Part shown: positions 6,247 to 15,518 of the stretch, piece after piece
Position numbering within the stretch: position 1 is the stretch's first letter
How the letters are laid out: each line of letters begins with the position of its first letter
Assembly: GCA_001871415.1 (NCBI GenBank)
Contig: MNWW01000058.1
Span: 1 to 50,227 of the forward strand
From: Candidatus Woesearchaeota archaeon CG1_02_57_44
Lineage (GTDB): Archaea; Nanobdellota; Nanobdellia; Woesearchaeales; CG1-02-57-44
DNA length: 50,227 bases
Direction of reading: 5' to 3'
The notes under the pieces: generated by a model
What the model saw: the letters and a program-made list of their open reading frames with translations, nothing else
What the model was told of the DNA's origin: nothing
The model's database searches: none
Translations under genes and position numbers: made by a program

Positions 6247-8166
6247 TTATGCCTTTTTCCCATGATCATGCCCGTCAAAGAATGCTTTTATCGCCCGGCC
6301 AGGATGCAGGCTGGCGTCCATGCGCCAATCTGTAGGAAAGCAGGATTTGTACGCGCTCCATGAATAGCGCTCATCCAGGAACACGACGACGCCCTTGTCA
6401 TGCTCACGTCGGATGCATCTGCCGGCAGACTGTATCACTTTTGTCAGCGCAGGAAATGTATACCCATAGTCGAATCCCCTGCCATAGCGCTTGTCATAGT
6501 ACGCGATGAGCTGCTGCGTCTCCAGGTCCGGCTTCTGCAAGGGCAAGCCGACGACGATGACACCAGAGAGCACGCCCGGCAGGTCCAGGCCCTCAGAGAA
6601 GCTACCGGCCGCGACGCCCAGCAGCACCCCGTGCTTGGACCCCACAAGCTTGGCCAACAACGCATCTTTGTCCTCTTTCTCCATGCCCGCCTGCTCGCGC
6701 AGCAACGGCCGATGCTGGAGATGCACCGCGACCGCGTCCCGCAATGCGTATGATGGGAAGAACACCGCACAGTTGCCCGGAAGCGCCGCGACAACAGCGT
6801 CTATCTCTTTTGCGATGTCGGCGTACTGCCCCACGGACCGCTTCGCGAACCGCGTCGTGGTCTTGGGCACTATCAGCAGCAATCGGTTCTCATGGGGGAA
6901 CGGGCTGGGGAACGCGAGGCATGGTGTATCCTTGGGCAGTCCCAGCAGGTCGCGGTACATCTCGGTCGGCGTCAGCGTGCCGCTCATGACAATGGCGCCC
7001 TTGCATCCCTGCAGCACCTCGCCAGAGAACAGCGATGGATCAAGGCACCGATACAGCAGCGACTGCTTGCCCTGCTCTGTGCGCGCGATGCGGATGAACC
7101 CTGTCTCCGCGCCGTCCTGACCAGGTACCACTCTGCTGCCGTCAGCACCGAGCCACTTGTCCAGGAACTCGACAATGCCGTGCACGCTGCTGCGCTGCTG
7201 ACGCAGCCTGATGTCCTCTGCTGCGATGATCAATTCCTCGACCGCGTCCTCATCCAGCCAGACCTCATCACGTTGCACCAGGCGCTCTCCATCGCGCGGC
7301 TGCAGCGCGAGGAACTGGCGCTCGAGCTCGCGCAGCGCCTTGGCCGCGTCCCTCTTCCTGTGCGTCCTGCACTCCTTGATGGCGCGGGAGAGCATATAGG
7401 CGGTCAGACGCGCCGACGCCATCTCGCGAAGGCGTGATGGAAGATTGTGCGCTTCATCAACAATCACCACCGCGTCCTTGAGCGCGATGTTGCTGCGGGC
7501 AAGGAAGCTCTCGCGTATGCGCGGCTGGAACAGGTAGTTGTAGTCCGCGACAATGACCCGCGCTTTCTTGGCCAGCTCCATGGCAGTCTCATACGGGCAG
7601 ACACCGTGCCGTGCTGAACTTGTGGTCACCTGCGCGAACGACGAGGGGACGACCGACAGCTCGCCGACAGCTACCGTGCCGTCATGCCCGCGGGACGCCT
7701 TGTAGTACTTGCATCTGCCGGATTCGCGCATATTCTTGCAGTATTCAGGGAACTCAGAAGGGGGCATATTCGCGGCAGCGTCCTGCAGGCAGAAATGGCG
7801 CTTGCCGATGATGTCCGCCGCTGGCAATACAACACCATGGCGCTCCTGGATGAGTTGCAAGGTCTTGATGGCGATGGCATGCTGCGTGTGCCTGCTCGTC
7901 AGGAAGATGACCTTACCGGTCACGGGTAATGAGGGGGCAAGAGACGCCGCGGTCTTTCCCAGGCCCGTAGGGGCATTCGCGACAATGCTCCGGCCAGAGG
8001 CCAGCGCTCCTGCTATGGCATTGATGAGCGACTGCTGCGGCTTGCGCGGCTGCGCGAAGGGAAAGAGCATGGTAGGCTTGTGCACCTGATTCGGCTTGCC
8101 GGTATCGCCGCGGGTTGCAGCCGTTTCAGCAGCACCTTTCATCGTGACAGTCCCCTCGCGTTTCAT
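6247..8166 (-). CDS. XPD/Rad3-like superfamily 2 DNA helicase with iron-sulfur cluster
   Basis: 639 residues. Start at ATG 8166 because CCTTTTATT (TATA, around 8195) lies 26 bp upstream, implying a leaderless mRNA; ATG 8142 with GAGGGGA, or ATG 8070 (MLFPF, the usual XPD N-terminus), are alternatives. Walker A is APTGLGKT (65-72) and Walker B is DEAH (237-240). Four Cys between them (C126, C143, C152, C190) match the XPD 4Fe-4S cluster. The C-terminal RecA domain ends with QSAGRCIRR, motif VI. XPD unwinds DNA 5'-3' and in archaea is linked to repair. Its cluster would be supplied by the SUF operon encoded nearby. Confidence 0.93.
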   Translation of the reverse strand: MKREGTVTMKGAAETAATRGDTGKPNQVHKPTMLFPFAQPRKPQQSLINAIAGALASGRSIVANAPTGLGKTAASLAPSLPVTGKVIFLTSRHTQHAIAIKTLQLIQERHGVVLPAADIIGKRHFCLQDAAANMPPSEFPEYCKNMRESGRCKYYKASRGHDGTVAVGELSVVPSSFAQVTTSSARHGVCPYETAMELAKKARVIVADYNYLFQPRIRESFLARSNIALKDAVVIVDEAHNLPSRLREMASARLTAYMLSRAIKECRTHRKRDAAKALRELERQFLALQPRDGERLVQRDEVWLDEDAVEELIIAAEDIRLRQQRSSVHGIVEFLDKWLGADGSRVVPGQDGAETGFIRIARTEQGKQSLLYRCLDPSLFSGEVLQGCKGAIVMSGTLTPTEMYRDLLGLPKDTPCLAFPSPFPHENRLLLIVPKTTTRFAKRSVGQYADIAKEIDAVVAALPGNCAVFFPSYALRDAVAVHLQHRPLLREQAGMEKEDKDALLAKLVGSKHGVLLGVAAGSFSEGLDLPGVLSGVIVVGLPLQKPDLETQQLIAYYDKRYGRGFDYGYTFPALTKVIQSAGRCIRREHDKGVVVFLDERYSWSAYKSCFPTDWRMDASLHPGRAIKAFFDGHDHGKKA

Positions 8167-8186
8167 GGTGCATGCGTTGCCAGCAG

Positions 8187-8200
8187 CTGCAATAAAAGGT
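8187..8200 (-). promoter_or_regulatory. TATA-box promoter for the XPD-like gene
   Basis: AATAAAAGG on the plus strand reads CCTTTTATT on the minus strand, centred near 8195, 26-29 bp before ATG 8166. Confidence 0.55.
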
Positions 8201-8299
8201 TTTGTGTCAGGAATCCGGAAAAGTCGCATACTTTGCGCTCAAGCCGCGTGGAAAGAACTCTGGCGCGAAATGCCAGCAGACATCTCGCTCGTATGGTCC

Positions 8300-9337
8300 T
8301 TATCCGAACAGCTTCTTCCAGCTGGACAGGTAGTCGATGATCACCTGTCTGCGCACTATCCACAGATGCAGTCCGATGAGCACCAGCGCGATGCCATAGG
8401 TGGCGGTCTGCAGGATGGCCATGCTGAGCGCGGGTTCAGCAGCTACGCCAAAGAGCGATAACCCTAGGACGGCCGCGGCCTCAAAAGCACCGGCGATGCC
8501 GACCACATGCCCGGCACTTGCGGCAAGCCCGCTGAGCAGGTCGACGAACAGGAACGGCAACAGTCCGATGTTGATGCCAAATGCCAGCCCGGAAACCCAT
8601 GCAGCAAGGATGGAGAACACGCGCATGAGCACAGAGAGCAGAAAGATCGCCAGGAACTGGCCCTTGCCAATCTTTTGACCCTCGAAGAAACCCTGCACGC
8701 CGTTCTTCAGCTTTTCCAGTGCGCTGGCGGGCATGACATAGGAGAGGGCCCGAAACACAATACGCTCCATGGTCTGCTGTCGGCTGCGCAGCAGGGAAAG
8801 CAAGAGTCCCAGCGCGAGCAGCACCACCGTCAGAACAATGATGCCGATAAGGTAGGGGCCCTGGCGCGCCTGCGGAAAGAGCCAGATGGCAATACCCATC
8901 AATAGGACAAGGAACACACCGTCAAGCACTTTTTCCAGCACGATGTTGCCATAGACGCTGCTGAGTGCGATGTCTGCTCGTTGTGAAAGATAATGCCCCC
9001 GGATGAACTCACCGATATTGATGGGCAAGAGCAGGTTCATCACATGCCCGATGACGGTCGCGTGATAGAGTTCGCTGTACGCGCAGGGTTTGATGCCCAT
9101 GAGCAGGTAGCGCCATCGCAGGGCCTTGACCGCGAGCATGAGCAAGATGAGCAGCACGATGACAGGGACCAGACGCCAGTCGGCATGAGTGAGTACGGTG
9201 GTGAATGACTGAAGCGATATCTGGCTAAACAAGTAGTAGACAATAAGGCCCGTACCAAAAAAGAATATGGGGATGCGGTACCGAAACAAAAGGTCGCGCA
9301 ACAGCGCGCCCGTCTCACGCAGCAGTCGCTTGGCCAT
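8300..9337 (-). CDS. Lysylphosphatidylglycerol synthase/flippase-like (UPF0104) membrane protein
   Basis: 345 residues, about eight membrane helices, with loops typical of the AglD/MprF-N-terminal/UPF0104 superfamily: a KALRWRYLL helix end, a conserved GEFIRGHYL loop after helix 3, VLEKVLDGVFL, and a late Gly-rich helix pair around LAASAGHVVGIAGAFEAA. Members without a synthase domain are thought to flip lipids or lipid-linked sugars. The 3' end lies about 133 bp before the XPD start. Substrate cannot be told from sequence. Confidence 0.85.
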   Translation of the reverse strand: MAKRLLRETGALLRDLLFRYRIPIFFFGTGLIVYYLFSQISLQSFTTVLTHADWRLVPVIVLLILLMLAVKALRWRYLLMGIKPCAYSELYHATVIGHVMNLLLPINIGEFIRGHYLSQRADIALSSVYGNIVLEKVLDGVFLVLLMGIAIWLFPQARQGPYLIGIIVLTVVLLALGLLLSLLRSRQQTMERIVFRALSYVMPASALEKLKNGVQGFFEGQKIGKGQFLAIFLLSVLMRVFSILAAWVSGLAFGINIGLLPFLFVDLLSGLAASAGHVVGIAGAFEAAAVLGLSLFGVAAEPALSMAILQTATYGIALVLIGLHLWIVRRQVIIDYLSSWKKLFG

Positions 9338-9453
9338 GTGATCTAGGGGGAAAACATTGTTTATAACACCTTCTGTCGTTCAGATCGCATCATCGCACCA
9401 ATCCAGCGCAGTGGCGAGCTTAGCAACAGGAAATGCTGAGCGGCGCGCGAAGA

Positions 9454-10227
9454 CTACGCAGAGCCCTTGGTCGTGTCAGCGTTGCCTCCCAGCCAATCAT
9501 AGCCTTCCTGCTCTATCTTGAGCGCCAGACTCGCGTCACCGCTCTTGACTATCCTTCCCTGCACCATGACATGCACCTTGTCAGGCTTGACATGGTCCAG
9601 GATGCGCTGGTAGTGCGTGATGAGCAAGAATCCCATACCCTTCTTGCGCTGCTCATTGATGACCGCGGCAACAGCCCTGACACCGTCGACATCAAGGCCG
9701 GAATCAGGCTCGTCCAGGATGGCGATGGTCGGCTGAAGCAAGGCGAGCTGCAGCATCTCCGAACGTTTCTTTTCGCCGCCCGAAAATCCCTGGTTGAGCT
9801 GACGCTCCGCCATGGCCGGGCTCATGCGAAGGGAGCCTAGCGCCGTATCAAGCTCATGGGAAAAAGCATTGCCTTCAACAGCACTTGCATCAGACGTCCC
9901 TTCCTTTCCAAGCGCATTCTTCGCCGCCTTCACGAACGAGATGATATTGACCCCCGGAATCGCGGGCGGATGCTGGAACAGCAGAAACAACCCCGTTCTG
10001 GCCCGTTCGTCAGCTTCGGTGTTCGTGATATCCTTGCCGTCCATAAGAACACTGCCTGAATCAATGGTGTACATCGGACTTCCCATCACCGCGCTGGCAA
10101 GTGTGCTCTTGCCGCTGCCATTAAGCCCCATGATGGCGACGACTTCGCCAGGCTTCACTGACAAGCTGACCCCTTTGACTATTTCCTTGTCTTTGATGCT
10201 GACGTGCAAATCTTTTATTTCAAGCAT
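9454..10227 (-). CDS. sufC: SufC, ABC-type ATPase of the SUF Fe-S assembly machinery
   Basis: 257 residues from ATG at 10227, preceded by GGAGGG; the upstream codons in the ORF track overlap sufU. Walker A is GLNGSGKST, the signature is NQGFSGGEKKRSEMLQ (the KKR form is characteristic of SufC), and Walker B is ILDEPDSGLDVD followed by the switch His (LLITHYQRIL). SufC powers conformational change in the SufBC2D scaffold. It overlaps the end of sufU by eight bases. It is the last gene of the operon. Confidence 0.97.
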   Translation of the reverse strand: MLEIKDLHVSIKDKEIVKGVSLSVKPGEVVAIMGLNGSGKSTLASAVMGSPMYTIDSGSVLMDGKDITNTEADERARTGLFLLFQHPPAIPGVNIISFVKAAKNALGKEGTSDASAVEGNAFSHELDTALGSLRMSPAMAERQLNQGFSGGEKKRSEMLQLALLQPTIAILDEPDSGLDVDGVRAVAAVINEQRKKGMGFLLITHYQRILDHVKPDKVHVMVQGRIVKSGDASLALKIEQEGYDWLGGNADTTKGSA

Positions 10228-10855
10228 GGTTGTTCCCTCCTGATGATGCGATGAGCGTGGATGCTGGAGATTTCTGCCCGGAATCACCGGCAGCAGCATT
10301 TGCCTCAATCGCCTCAAGATATTCCAGTTGTGCCTTCATCACCGCTTTCTTGTACGCCTGCAGCGCGAGCGTGGCGCACTTGAGGCGCATGGGCACGACA
10401 GGGATGCCGAGGATGCCGAGCATGCCCTCAGGCGTCAGGCCCATGAGCGCTGACAATGGTCTGCCTTTCATCGCTTCGCTGAGCTTTGACGCGGCGGCCA
10501 TGCTGATGCAGCACCCCCTGCCCTTGAAGCTGATGTCCTCGATGATTGCGTTGCCTATCTCATCAACAGCAGCGCGTGTCGGGCGAGTCCCGGAATCAGC
10601 AGCAGTTTCACTTCGTACCCTGATATAGACCGCTATCTCATCGCCGCAGTGAGGATTGTGGTCATGATAGCACCATGCTCCCGCCACCTCCCTGAAGTTG
10701 CAGGGATGCTTGCAATGATGCATGATGTCATCGCGATACATGGCATCGGCCGACGAGGAGCGTCCATCATCGCGACTAACAGGAGTGCCGCGTACTGATT
10801 CATCATGCGCCTCCCCCGCGCGCCCGCTACCCGTCAGGTCTGCGCTCTCATTCAT
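10220..10855 (-). CDS. sufU: SufU/IscU-like Fe-S scaffold or sulfur-transfer protein
   Basis: 211 residues from ATG at 10855, which overlaps the sufS stop and has GAGGTGG upstream. A poorly conserved, hydrophilic ~40-residue N-terminal extension precedes the IscU fold. Zn/Fe-S ligand positions are visible: PHCGDEI, GRGCCISMAAAS and MRLKCATLAL. The long insertion between the second strand and the GRGC motif is more SufU-like than IscU-like. In SUF systems SufU accepts persulfide sulfur from SufS. It lies between sufS and sufC, and its last eight bases overlap sufC. The C-terminus (EANAAAGDSGQKSPAS) is longer than usual. Confidence 0.92.
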   Translation of the reverse strand: MNESADLTGSGRAGEAHDESVRGTPVSRDDGRSSSADAMYRDDIMHHCKHPCNFREVAGAWCYHDHNPHCGDEIAVYIRVRSETAADSGTRPTRAAVDEIGNAIIEDISFKGRGCCISMAAASKLSEAMKGRPLSALMGLTPEGMLGILGIPVVPMRLKCATLALQAYKKAVMKAQLEYLEAIEANAAAGDSGQKSPASTLIASSGGNNHA

Positions 10856-12134
10856 GCTGCCACCTCGCGGCAATCCCTGCGACGGCATCGGTAAACAAGC
10901 GCACCTCAGCAATATCATTGTATACGTAAAAACTCGCGCGGGTCGTGCCATTGACGCCAAGCGCGGCCATCAGCGGCATGGCGCAGTGGTGCCCACCGCG
11001 CACAGCGATGCCCTGCGCGTCCAGCAAGGTACTCATGTCATGCGGATGCGCAGGTGCGGTGAAGCTTGCGATGCCCGATGCGTTGGCGTTGCGTCCATCA
11101 GCAGTGATACCAGCGTCGCCAAGAACCCGCACGCCATCAATCACCGACAGCGCCTCGCGTGCCTTCCTGCCGAGCAATCCGACGTGTTCATGCACCTGCT
11201 CCATGCCAAGCGAAGAAAGATAATCAACAGCCGCTCCCAAGCCGACAGCTTCGGCTATAGGCGGCGTCCCCGCTTCAAAGCGATGTGGCAATTCCGCGAA
11301 CTCGGTATCCTCCTTGCCCACCTTGCGTATCATATCGCCTCCCATGATAAAGGGTGATAGCTCTGACAACGCATCTTCAGTTCCCCACAACACGCCGATG
11401 CCGGTCGGCCCCAGCATCTTATGGCCGGAGAACGCGAGGAAATCCGCGCCTATCTTCCTGACATCCGTTGGTTGATGAGGGATGCATTGCGCGCCATCAG
11501 CAACCAGAAGCGCGCCAGCGTCATGCGCGATGTCCGCGAGCTCCCTGATATTCTGATTGGTGCCCAATGCGTTGCTGGTCTGCGTGACAGCCAGCACGCG
11601 AAGTTTAGGCGCCGTGGTAGTGCCGTTTGCTGGACCGCGCGTCGTCCTCCGCAGTCCAGCCACCAGCTCTTTGACCTGTTCAATATCAACCATGCCGTCC
11701 TGCTGGCGGGCGATGAGAAAGCGTGCGCCTGTGCGGATGCATTGCTGCTGCCAGGGAACGAAGTTCGCGTGGTGCTCGAGCTCGGTCACCATGACCGCGT
11801 CGTCGCGGCCAAGTCCCAGCCCATAGGCAGGGATGTTGAGCGCTTCGGTCGCGTTCTTCGTGAATATGATGTCCTGCGACCGCGCTCCTATGAATCGCGC
11901 GACCTTCTCCCGGGCACCCTCATACGCGTCGGTCGCCTCTCCGGCGAGGGTGTGCACACCCCGATGGATGTTCGCGTTATGCCGGACATAGTACTGTTCC
12001 ATCGCGTCAAGCACCTGTCGGGGCTTCTGCGTGGTCGCCGCGTTGTCTAGATACGCTAATGGCTCGCCATGAACACGGCGCGAGAGCAGGGGAAAATCAT
12101 CCCTGATACCCGCAATATTTTTTGACTCTGCCAT
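10848..12134 (-). CDS. sufS: SufS cysteine desulfurase
   Basis: 428 residues. The PLP lysine lies in FLAFSGHKMLGPTGIGVLWG, the N-terminus has the SufS signature YLDNAATTQKP and NIHRGVH, and the active-site Cys is in RGGHHCAMPLM near the C-terminus. The reaction converts cysteine to alanine, leaving a persulfide for SufU and SufBCD. The start lies seven bases after the sufD stop with GGTGAT upstream, and the stop overlaps the sufU start. Confidence 0.97.
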   Translation of the reverse strand: MAESKNIAGIRDDFPLLSRRVHGEPLAYLDNAATTQKPRQVLDAMEQYYVRHNANIHRGVHTLAGEATDAYEGAREKVARFIGARSQDIIFTKNATEALNIPAYGLGLGRDDAVMVTELEHHANFVPWQQQCIRTGARFLIARQQDGMVDIEQVKELVAGLRRTTRGPANGTTTAPKLRVLAVTQTSNALGTNQNIRELADIAHDAGALLVADGAQCIPHQPTDVRKIGADFLAFSGHKMLGPTGIGVLWGTEDALSELSPFIMGGDMIRKVGKEDTEFAELPHRFEAGTPPIAEAVGLGAAVDYLSSLGMEQVHEHVGLLGRKAREALSVIDGVRVLGDAGITADGRNANASGIASFTAPAHPHDMSTLLDAQGIAVRGGHHCAMPLMAALGVNGTTRASFYVYNDIAEVRLFTDAVAGIAARWQHE

Positions 12135-12141
12135 GATATAA

Positions 12142-13350
12142 TCACCGTGAGGGATCTATAGACCTTTGGTGGGATTCCACCAGGGTCGCGAGCATGCCAT
12201 GCAAGTGCGCGCTGGCGAGTGTGTGCTCCTGCTCAGTAAGTCCGTGCATCACCTGAGAAAAAAAACCATGTACCAGCAGCGAGCGCGCCTGCGCCGCGCT
12301 GATGCCTCGGCTTCGCACGTAAAACATCGTCTCTTCGTCAAGTCGCGATATGGTCGCGCCGTGCGCGCAGCTGACTTTATTGTTGTCCGTGACCAGGTTG
12401 GGAATAGCATTGGCCTGCGCGTCAGGTGAGAGCAGCAGGAAATCCGCCTTCTGTTGACCATCGGCGTCGCTGGCGTCGCGCGCTATTCTGACGAGTCCTT
12501 CGAAACGCGCAATGCCCTTGCCTGTGACCGCGCTTTTTGCCAGCAGATCGCTGCGGGTGTTACGGCCGACATGATGCGCGTCTGTCGCCAGTTCAGCAGT
12601 GCCGCCCGTAACGATGAACCCCTGCCTGACCTGCGCAGACACATTGTCTTCGAGCACGGTCTCAATGCGCGACCAGGTGGACTGCTGAGATCCGATGATA
12701 TCTGAGAGCTGCAGCATGCATCCGTCTTCGCACCTGACGCCCATGCTCAGGAGCCGCGGCTCTGATGTCGATGAGAGCAATAGCAACCTTGGCCTGCTGC
12801 CCTGCTTACAGACGACGTCGATGCGCGATAGGCGTACCCTGCCCTGTGCTCGAAGGACGACGGTCGCGCTGCTGCGCTCGCCGAACACGATGACGGTGCG
12901 GCTGATGCCCGCGGGCTCATTAATGATGCATGGTGTTGCCCAGTCGGCGCCATCAGGAACCGCAAGCACCGTGCCCGCGGACCACCAGGCCTGTATGGCC
13001 GAATTGGCCTCAAGCACCTGCCCGGCCTTTCGCGGCTCAAGCAGGGTGTTGTGCGTCGTGATATCCTGCTCAAGCACTGCGCGGATATCCTTCAGCAGAG
13101 ATGACCTTGCATTGTCCGTGGCGTTGTCTGCGACAACCGCTTCCTGCAGACTGAGCGCAGGAGCCGGAAGCGCTGGCGCCTGGGTGCCTTGCAGCAGAGT
13201 ATCAAAGTTATTGCCGAGACGTGAGCGCAGGAAGACTAATCGCCCACGGGCCGATAGCGATGCTACGGCTCGCTCACGCGTCGCCGCGAGCCACGATGGC
13301 TCATTTCGGCCAAGCTGCGCGGAGAGCCTCGGGTTCAAGGAGAGATTCAT
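12142..13350 (-). CDS. sufD: SufD, Fe-S scaffold subunit
   Basis: 402 residues. The C-terminal half has the SufB/SufD beta-helix signature, ending DNNKVSCAHGATISRLDEETMF and the YVRSRGISAAQARSLLVHGF motif. The N-terminal part is divergent, as is usual for SufD. With SufB and SufC it forms the SufBC2D cluster-building complex. The start overlaps the sufB stop by four bases (ATGA), so the two are made at matched levels. Confidence 0.95.
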   Translation of the reverse strand: MNLSLNPRLSAQLGRNEPSWLAATRERAVASLSARGRLVFLRSRLGNNFDTLLQGTQAPALPAPALSLQEAVVADNATDNARSSLLKDIRAVLEQDITTHNTLLEPRKAGQVLEANSAIQAWWSAGTVLAVPDGADWATPCIINEPAGISRTVIVFGERSSATVVLRAQGRVRLSRIDVVCKQGSRPRLLLLSSTSEPRLLSMGVRCEDGCMLQLSDIIGSQQSTWSRIETVLEDNVSAQVRQGFIVTGGTAELATDAHHVGRNTRSDLLAKSAVTGKGIARFEGLVRIARDASDADGQQKADFLLLSPDAQANAIPNLVTDNNKVSCAHGATISRLDEETMFYVRSRGISAAQARSLLVHGFFSQVMHGLTEQEHTLASAHLHGMLATLVESHQRSIDPSR

Positions 13351-14822
13351 CCGATGCTCCCCTCCATCTCCAGCTCGATGAGCCGGTTGAGCTCGACGGC
13401 GTATTCCATGGGCAGCGCCCGTAGGATAGGCTCCATAAATCCGGAGACGATCATGCGCACCGCCTCTTCCTGCGAGAGCCCCCGGGTCATGAGATAGAAG
13501 ACCTGCTCTTCGCTGATGCGACCGACCGTCGCCTCGTGTGCGATATCGGCCGTCTCCTCGGAGACCTGGATGACTGGAATGGTGCCGCTCCTGCTCTGCG
13601 GGTCCATCATGAGCGCGTCGCAGTTCGTGCTGTTCTTGGCGTTGCTCGCGCCTTTCGCGATGCGCAGCAGGCCGCGATACATGGTGATGCCACCGCCGGA
13701 GCTGATGCTCTTGGACGTGATGGTGCTGCTCGTGTCCTTGCCCAGATGGATGACCTTGCTACCGGTATCCTGGTTCTGGCCGGGTCCCGCGAACGCGACA
13801 CCCAGGAAATCCGCCCGGCTGCGGTCGCCCTTCAGGACGCTGCACGGATAGAGCATCGTGACATTGCTGCCAAGGTTGCCGTTGACCCATTCGACGACGC
13901 CGGCTTCCTCGACAATGGCGCGCTTGGTGTTGAGATTGAAGGTATTCTTGCTCCAGTTCTCGACGCTGCTGTAGCGCGCGGTCGCGTGCTCATACACGAA
14001 GATCTCCACGCATCCCGCGTGCAGGTTGTTGACGCTGTATTGCGGCGCGCTGCACCCTTCGATGTAATGCACTGACGCGCTTTTGTCAACGATGATGAGC
14101 GTGTGCTCGAACTGCCCCATGCCCGGGCTGTTCATGCGAAAGTACGCCTGCATGGGAACGAGCATCGATACTCCGGGCGGAACGTAGATGAAGGTCCCTC
14201 CGCTCCAGACCGCGGCGTGCAGCGCCGCGAACTTGTGGTCGGTGATGGGGACACATCGGGTCATGAAATGCTTTTTGACCAGCTCAGGATATTTGCGCAG
14301 CGCGACATCCATGTTCTCGAAGATGACACCCTTTCGTGACCATTCTTCCTTGAGATGGTGATACACGACTTCGCTCTCGTACTGCGCGCCCGCGCCAGCA
14401 AGCGCTTTCTGTTCCGCCTCAGGGATGCCCAATTTCTGGAAGGTGCGCTTGATGTCATCAGGGACATTGTCCCACTTGTGCTCATTGGTCTGCTCCACTG
14501 CGCGAAGGTAGTAGGTGATCTTGTCAAGGTCCAGTTGCAGGTGCGGCCCCCACTCAGGCAGGGGCATTGCCTTGAACGCCTTCAGACCGGCAAGCCGCTT
14601 CTGCAACATCCAGTCTGGCTCGTTCTTCTCCTTGGATATCATGCGCACGACGTCTTCCGTGATGCCAGGAGGCGCACGCTTGGTGAACAGGACAGGATTC
14701 TTATGGTCGAACATCTCGCGCGCGATGCTCAGCTGCATTGCATGCTGCGCTGAGGCCTGGCTGACCTTGGCGCCATGCGCGCCGCCAGGCGTCCCTTCCT
14801 GCTGTAGGATGGGCAGGCTCAT
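13347..14822 (-). CDS. sufB: SufB, Fe-S cluster assembly scaffold
   Basis: 491 residues, close to the usual length. Recognisable stretches include WDNVPDDIKRTFQKLGIPEAE, YHHLKEEWSRKGVIFENMD, YVPPGVSMLVPMQAYFR, HYIEGCSAP and the closing YLMTRGLSQEEAVRMIVSGF. SufB holds the nascent 4Fe-4S cluster. Both ends overlap neighbours by ATGA, with the regulator upstream and sufD downstream. Confidence 0.98.
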   Translation of the reverse strand: MSLPILQQEGTPGGAHGAKVSQASAQHAMQLSIAREMFDHKNPVLFTKRAPPGITEDVVRMISKEKNEPDWMLQKRLAGLKAFKAMPLPEWGPHLQLDLDKITYYLRAVEQTNEHKWDNVPDDIKRTFQKLGIPEAEQKALAGAGAQYESEVVYHHLKEEWSRKGVIFENMDVALRKYPELVKKHFMTRCVPITDHKFAALHAAVWSGGTFIYVPPGVSMLVPMQAYFRMNSPGMGQFEHTLIIVDKSASVHYIEGCSAPQYSVNNLHAGCVEIFVYEHATARYSSVENWSKNTFNLNTKRAIVEEAGVVEWVNGNLGSNVTMLYPCSVLKGDRSRADFLGVAFAGPGQNQDTGSKVIHLGKDTSSTITSKSISSGGGITMYRGLLRIAKGASNAKNSTNCDALMMDPQSRSGTIPVIQVSEETADIAHEATVGRISEEQVFYLMTRGLSQEEAVRMIVSGFMEPILRALPMEYAVELNRLIELEMEGSIG

Positions 14823-15382
14823 GGCGAACGCCTCCGCGACGACTTCGTGCTTGAGGAAGGCAGGTCGACCTGGCGCTTGCCTGCCGCAGCCTCCTGCAGC
14901 CTGCTGCAGACCGGGCAGTTGGAATGGATGTGCTCATCGAGCACATAAAAGAGGCCTGACGACGCGCCAGCGATGGTCGCGCTCTTGCCGCCGCCTCTCG
15001 CAAAGAGCGCATGGGCAGGCGCCGCGACCCAGCTGCGCTCATTGAGCGAATAGAGGATGCGCTTGCCTGCGCGCTCGGTCGTGACGATGCTGCACGCCCG
15101 CAGCTTGGCGAGCGCGTGGCTGACCTTGGTGCGCTCTGCGCTGACAGCGCGGGCGATCCCAGAGACACTTAGAGGACCATCGCGCAGCAGCTCGACTATC
15201 TGCAGGCGAAGGTCATTGCTGAGCGTCTCCATGCAGAGATGATACGGATGGGCGAAGCTGCAGCCATCGGGGAGGGTTTTGCCAGCAGCAGAGCTGGATG
15301 CGGCAGAGCCTGATGCAGCATCTCCTGCTGATCCTGCAGGATATGTCCCCGGGGCCGCAGCCTTTGGTGAAGTGCTTTTCAC
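14819..15382 (-). CDS. ArsR-like winged-helix regulator heading the SUF operon
   Basis: 187 residues with a GTG start at 15382, about 25 bp below TTTATATATAA, so the mRNA is leaderless. Residues 1-40 are low-complexity Ala/Ser. The winged helix spans about 50-115 (SNDLRLQIVELLRDGPLSVS, then TKVSHALAKLRACSIV and the wing KRILYSLN). The C-terminus carries HIHSNCPVC (H152, H154, C156, C159), and C41 and C50 flank the N-terminal side. These could bind an Fe-S cluster or metal, making it a SufR/IscR analogue (inference). It overlaps sufB by four bases and starts inside a 34-bp palindrome, which suggests autoregulation. Confidence 0.88.
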   Translation of the reverse strand: MKSTSPKAAAPGTYPAGSAGDAASGSAASSSAAGKTLPDGCSFAHPYHLCMETLSNDLRLQIVELLRDGPLSVSGIARAVSAERTKVSHALAKLRACSIVTTERAGKRILYSLNERSWVAAPAHALFARGGGKSATIAGASSGLFYVLDEHIHSNCPVCSRLQEAAAGKRQVDLPSSSTKSSRRRSP

Positions 15383-15399
15383 GTGAAAAATAATTCACC
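15366..15399. promoter_or_regulatory. 34-bp nested palindromic operator over the suf start
   Basis: An inner perfect 14-bp palindrome TTTTCACGTGAAAA (15376-15389) is flanked, four bases away on each side, by GGTGAA (15366-15371) and TTCACC (15394-15399). Both dyads have the same centre, 15382.5, at the GTG start codon and predicted transcription start. This geometry fits a dimeric or tetrameric repressor blocking its own transcription. Confidence 0.8.
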
Positions 15400-15400
15400 C

Positions 15401-15412
15401 GTTATATATAAA
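15401..15412 (-). promoter_or_regulatory. TATA box of the suf operon
   Basis: TTTATATATAAC on the minus strand, centred near 15407, about 25 bp before the GTG start at 15382. It lies immediately beside the palindromic operator. Confidence 0.8.
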
Positions 15413-15488
15413 TGTTTAGAATCCGAAGGCCTAGCGTCTTGTACTACATACAGGAGATTCCATCAGATCGCCACATCCAGCGACAATG

Positions 15489-15498
15489 CTTTTATACA
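15489..15498 (+). promoter_or_regulatory. TATA box of serS
   Basis: CTTTTATACA centred near 15493, 26 bp before ATG 15519. Confidence 0.7.
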
Positions 15499-15518
15499 CA
15501 ACACCCTTCCGCCTCACC

